From Carex sylvatica (taxonomy: Eukaryota > Streptophyta > Magnoliopsida > Poales > Cyperaceae), in NCBI GenBank assembly GCA_964058845.1, contig CAXKVR010000447.1:1-64000 (forward strand): a stretch of DNA of 64,000 nucleotides, in the 5' to 3' direction. A program made the translations under genes and the position numbers. The notes beneath the pieces were generated by a model, which worked only from the letters and a program-made list of their open reading frames with translations, had not been told where the DNA came from and did no database searches. Positions within the stretch are counted from its first letter, which is position 1, and every line of letters starts with the position of its first letter. Of this stretch, positions 59,128 to 64,000 are shown piece after piece.

Positions 59128-62100
59128 TCATAACTCCCATTCATATATCATTTATTGTTTGCTGCCCTTTGTTCTCTTTAGTTTGAGCCAGGAGTCTTGA
59201 GTCAAAAGCTTGTTCTCTTTACTAGTTTTGTCCTCTTTTCCTGATTTTAATTTCACATCCCTGATGGGGATTCGAGACTGTTAGTTGGGATTTTGGGCCA
59301 TTATTATTTGTTCCCTTATATATATTTTGTATAGTAGTTCAAGAGAGATATGCGACCGTCGGTTTTACTGAAATTGTATTCAATTGTTACTTTCGATTGT
59401 TATGCTCTACACAAAAGGTTTGGGGATACTCTTTCAAATAGCAGCCTGTACTTTGTATTTATTTTTCCTTTATTTTTTATTTTTTATTATGCCATAAGGT
59501 TTGTTCTCTCAGGATGTTAGTTTGTTCTGCACAAAAGATTTATAAGCTGGTGACAACTAATCGCAATTTACAAAAGATCCTAGCATTACTAATTTACTAC
59601 TTGCATGCTCTATTTCCTGGCCTCTGATTATTGCTCTATTTTTTTAATAAGTGGGCTTATGTAATAATGGCTTCTTGATGCAAATGTGAGGCCTTGCAAG
59701 CACTTTCTTTTTAGTGGGAGGTGGTATCATGGATATCTCAGCAAGCATAACCAACTAGGCTTGTCAGTCTCTTCTGTTTCAACAATGAAAACGGAACACA
59801 AGTATCAGTTCCGTTTCAAGTAAAATTCTGTGCCATTCTAGCAATCTAGCTTCAGTTAATTCCATCTGAAATGACCAATGTATGGTAATTTGGCGTTTCA
59901 GAATCATTTCGTTCTATAGAGAGAGTAATCGTAAGTGGGATTTCAAACCTGAGATTTTTCACAACTCTACATTCTTACCCCCAAAGTTTGTATGCTTTTG
60001 TACTAGTACCTTTTATATACAAATAGTTTGATGCAACTTAGTATGTGATAAAATTGAAAAGGAACACGAAATTTGCTGACAAATTGCCAAGCAACATGCA
60101 TTTGACAAGTTTGGTTCTTGGTCAATAGCCCAGTGAACCCTCAATTCTTCTTTCTCTATTCTTCCTTTTTGATAGAATTTGAGATTGAATATTTGAATTG
60201 AAAGATAAATGATTTCATTGATTTATTAATCATTCATTGCTTACAATGATTTTCATAGGCTAATTATCTATTATAATACTTTCTAATTATTTTACTAGCT
60301 GTTTGACTTTCCTATTACAGGGAAAATCTAATTCAGCAAATTGATCCTAATTGATTGGATATTAATGTGATTGGTATTGTAATATTGATTCTAATTGATT
60401 GGAACTAATGTGATTGATATTGCAATCTTGAAAGTGAATATTGATAAGATTGTGTGGGAGGTCGCACATTTAAAATCCAGATGAGAGAATTTTTTGTGGA
60501 TATTAAAAAAAGTTGGGTTACTTGACCTTCAATCTTTACTAAAAGAAACAAAGGCAATGCTATATTGAATCTAAATTTACAATTTTCAGGACTTAGATAA
60601 TTTTTCTTCTTTGTGTCAATTTTGCCCTTATTTAATATATTCTTTTTAAAACTGAAATAAGATTATGCATTAAAAATTAAGGAAATAATTTAATGTGTTT
60701 AATTTAGAACAACAATATTATTTACTTTAATAGAATGATATTATGTACCTTCTTCTCTTGGGAATAATATTTTGTTACTTTTACTGTGTGATTTCACAAG
60801 ATGATACCATTACTTTTTCATTAGTTTGCCAATTATTAATTATAATACACAAAGTAACTTATCTGAATCAATATTCATCTATCAACCTTTTTTTTATGAA
60901 CTTACATATGATAATCTTGTATGATATAATATTTTTGTATGTAAAGTTATCATATCATCATTGGACAATGTCTTTAAATATAAAAATCATCACATGACTA
61001 ACGAAAAAAGGTAAATACTATTACAAAATATATTATGTGCTGTTGAAAGTTGCATGTAAGTTTTCAATTATCATTAATCTCTTTAAATATGAACAAAGCA
61101 ATGGAAATAAGTTTTTAAAAAAATACTACAAATGCGTATCTATCGCAAATTGAATGTAAATACTGTTGGATTAGATGTTTCATCAAAACTTTAACCTTAG
61201 ACAGTTAGATAATAAGAATCCTGAAAATTATAAATATCAATAATACCTGTATTAACATAAGTTAATTAATTGAAAAATGAAAAATAACTATTCAACTTAA
61301 ATACAAAATTATAGAACTAATAAAGCGAGTGTGAGTAAACTATTCAATTTTTAATAAATTCATTATATTAATCAACGACGTCAAATAATAATATGAACTC
61401 CAAAATTTATTCATCAAAAGAAAGAAAAAAAAACTGATGTGAGATACCCACACAAGTTCGGTAAATCATGGACTATTAATCCTTCCCTTCACAGTAAAAG
61501 AAATAAACAACAAATAAATATATTGTTTTTACCAAACTTAGCTACTATGAAATAGCTAACTCCTTTTTTCCCATTATTTCATGATGCAATCATTTTGTTT
61601 ATTTTGTTTCTGTTTTTTTTTTCTGAATAACTGTATTAATTAGAATAATTTTTATATCAACATAAATTCTTAGATACAAATGTAACTTGTACATTTTAAA
61701 ATTCTAAATTTGTAAAGAATATTTCAGAGCCCTCAATATGGTATTTTGAGCTCTCAAAATAGCGCCTCCCAAAAAAAATATTGATAAGATTGCACATTCT
61801 ACTAAATATCTCCAGCTATTGTCTCCAAATCTTGCATAATCTTCAACACATTTATAGAGAACTATGAAAATATTTCTATAAGTAAAATTTGAATACATTT
61901 ATTTTTTCTGTAGTGGTCTCTCAAGAAACATAAAGATTTCGACATTGCATTTACAAACTTTAAATGCATGTTCATACAACATATTTGAACGCATGCAGTC
62001 GACTGTCAGACATACAAAACAATAACTCCACTGTTGTTAAAATTTCAAAAGCTTTCTGGGGTCATGCGTCATGATGCATGCATCTATAAATTAATTGCTT

Positions 62101-62175
62101 TGATAACTTGTATCTCAGATTTATCTAGTGATACAGATAGTAATCGTTGCGTCGCTTGTTCTTACTTGTATGTAG
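59128..62175. other. AP1G 3' flank and intergenic AT-rich DNA
   Basis: The first few hundred bases probably hold the AP1G 3' UTR. Beyond about 60000 the sequence is very AT-rich. Open frames at 60743-60997 and 61704-61898 show no domain. No RNA gene or complete repeat supported. Confidence 0.45.
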
Positions 62176-62663
62176 GGGGTGGCAACTAGCTGGCTCGGTC
62201 CGACTGAGTTAGGTCTTAGCTCAGCTTGTTAATTCTGAATTGAGTTACAGCTGAGCGAGTTAGACCTAGGACTTATGAGCTAAAACTTTAGCTTGAAATC
62301 GTGACAAGTCAGTCTGAACTAGCTTGCGAACTGATGAGTTGGCTCGCTGGATCTGGTTGAATCTTGTTTTAAGAAAAAAATAAAATTTACAAAATGTTTG
62401 GATCGAGATGAACCGATTTGAACCGAGCTAGACAGTATAAAATGCACACAAATTCATACAAATTTACAAATTGATGCTTAATCGAACTAGCTTGTGAGCT
62501 GGCGAGCAAGCTAGATTCTAGTTTAAACTCGTTAATTTTGAACCAACATAATAGTGACAAGTTAGCTCGTTAACAGCTCAGTTTAATAACAAACAAACTG
62601 TTAGTGAGCGAATTAGGTGCGAATTACGATCGAGCCACGAGCTCGAAGCTTTTTTGCCACCAC
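62176..62663. repeat. Dispersed repeat rich in AGCTCG words, GGTGGCAA ends
   Basis: Begins GGTGGCAACTAGCTGGCTCG and ends GAGCTCGAAGCTTTTTTGCCACC. The interior is built of GAGCTAG/CTAGCTC/GCTCG words, a type common in plant non-coding repeats. No target duplication found, and boundaries are approximate. Confidence 0.5.
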
Positions 62664-62823
62664 TACTTTTATGTCTGAATTGATGTTTGCGCGCTTCTCG
62701 TTTGGTACAGTTCCTATTTGGTCGGACCGAGTTAAAGTATGTTAGGAACAAACGAACCCAACGGTCAAACTAATTTTTGAATCAGCTCTCAAAATCCGTA
62801 TATATAAATCAGAGGAAAGAAAC

Positions 62824-63204
62824 TAGGGCTGCAAATGAATCAAACGTATTTCAGTTTGAGTTTGGTCTGAATTAATTTCGAATCGAATTTTTTATGAACT
62901 CAATTTTGAATCTTTTACGAATTTTTTTACGACAATAAAGAGTGATCGTAGTCACCGAAAGTGAAAGGTGAAAGTCATCTAGGATTTTAGAACTGAGAAC
63001 GAGAGTTACGATTTACGAATTATGACTTATTGCTGGACAGTTTTATATTTTAACTTTTAAGCCATCAATAAAAATAAGTCATCAGCAGAAATCAACAGTT
63101 CACGTTACTTTGAATTTCGAACTCTTTCGAATCAAATTTTTTACAAACTTTTTCGAATCAAACTCGAATCGCATCACAAACTACAAATTTTTTGTACAGC
63201 CCTA
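62824..63204. repeat. hAT-like MITE, perfect 8-bp TSD
   Basis: Begins TAGGGCTGCAAATGAATC and ends GTACAGCCCTA. AAAGAAAC is directly repeated at 62816-62823 and 63205-63212. The 8-bp duplication and TAGGG-type ends fit hAT elements. The interior contains GAATCGAAT-like words. Non-coding. Confidence 0.8.
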
Positions 63205-63212
63205 AAAGAAAC

Positions 63213-64000
63213 AATAGTTTATCTTATTTTATAAATATAGAATACCTAATTGCCTATATTCTTATAATAAGAATAATAATGATTGAACTTTGATCGAGAG
63301 TAAGAATTCCTGATTTAAAACAATAGAAAATTAAGTCGATTCCCAACAGCAAGAAAAACATGGGAAGGAACAAAAGCGTGCGCTTGAAGGCTTTTAAATA
63401 CACACATCTTGGTTTGTGCAAACTAGCTGCATCTTGAGATCCTACATTTGGATTGAAAATGAGAAATTATTCCATATACATTAGATTAGCTTGTGAATAC
63501 AGGCAACCCATGTCAAATTTTGCAATCTCAAGACAAGATAATATACTAATAAATCATATATCCCCAGTCAATATATTTGTTTAATATATTGAAGGGTCAC
63601 AAGACCACCACTCTTCCCAGAGCAGTCAACACAAACTACAAAACAAAAGCTATCACAACGGCCAGTTCATTGTTTGTTAAAGATGCACTTGTTTAACAGA
63701 AAAAAAAAAAAAAGTAGGAGAAAAGAAAGACAAGCGGTGGTACATCATTTTTTTTTTTTTTTTCCTGGATCAATGATCAGTCAATCATAATTTCCATAAT
63801 AACAAAGCACATATGACAAGCAGAGCTGCTTCTCCTTTACTTTTGTTTTCGAACCCAGTACAATTTTCTGTTATTCGGTTCTTGTTTTTTTTTATTTTCT
63901 ATAGCTATTTCAAACAAACAAACAATTTAAAAAAACAGTCTAGCAGTTCAAGTGACACAGTAATAGAATTACTTCTAAAAAATGTAAATTCAAGTATCCA
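63213..64000. other. Intergenic, nothing recognised
   Basis: AT-rich with poly-A (about 63700) and poly-T (about 63749) runs. No gene supported to the window end. Confidence 0.4.

Noticed and set aside
60743..60997. 84-codon frame downstream of AP1G
   Set aside because: AT-rich composition and no domain; most likely chance.
62176..62663. Tandem satellite array
   Set aside because: Words such as GCTCG and CTAGCTC recur but without a fixed period; better described as a dispersed repeat.

Overview
This is a 64-kb, AT-rich piece of nuclear DNA from a flowering plant. The evidence is intron-rich genes with GT/AG splice sites, a plant-type class II trehalose-phosphate synthase gene, a plant NHL-domain membrane protein gene, an AP-1 gamma-adaptin gene, Ty1/copia and Ty3/gypsy retrotransposons, and many MITEs (short non-autonomous DNA transposons). 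The species cannot be named from the sequence. There is no sign of bacterial or organellar DNA.

Layout. 1-15.8 kb holds no recognisable gene; it is a bed of fold-back MITEs, several with clean 9-10 bp target-site duplications (TSDs) of Mutator type. 15.8-20.9 kb is a complete class II TPS gene on the plus strand (3 coding exons, 862 aa, probable leader intron, a MITE in intron 1). 21.6-22.1 kb is a copia RNase H remnant with its LTR. 22.3-23.7 kb is a decayed SINA-type E3 ligase gene. 24.1-38.9 kb is a decayed copia element. A Ty3/gypsy chromovirus-like element (25,601-34,878) is nested inside the copia gag and flanked by a perfect 5-bp TSD (ACTAT). 39.4-40.6 kb is an intron-containing DEAD-box RNA helicase pseudogene not evident from long open frames. 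42-44 kb is a cluster of related gypsy LTRs around an integrase remnant. 47.2-49.8 kb (minus strand) is an NHL-repeat membrane protein gene with 5 exons. 53.2-59.1 kb (plus) is a complete AP-1 gamma-adaptin gene (19 coding exons, 875 aa). The remainder is intergenic DNA with further MITEs, including a hAT-like one with a perfect 8-bp TSD.

Most unusual part. The nested gypsy element has a tRNA-Met-type primer-binding site, a polypurine tract, TG...CA ends and an exact TSD, yet its two LTRs are not copies of each other. Each is a giant palindrome: the 5' one has 234-bp arms around a 147-bp loop, and the 3' one has about 1.15-kb arms around a 602-bp loop. Between the primer-binding site and gag it also carries a separate 200-codon frame that looks like a second retropepsin domain whose catalytic Asp-Thr-Gly is gone. 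The 3' loop holds six degenerate hairpin-like units. These are the best candidates for something undescribed.

The three intact host genes are ordinary housekeeping or regulatory genes (sugar signalling, an NHL membrane protein, clathrin-coated vesicle sorting) with no obvious functional link to each other.
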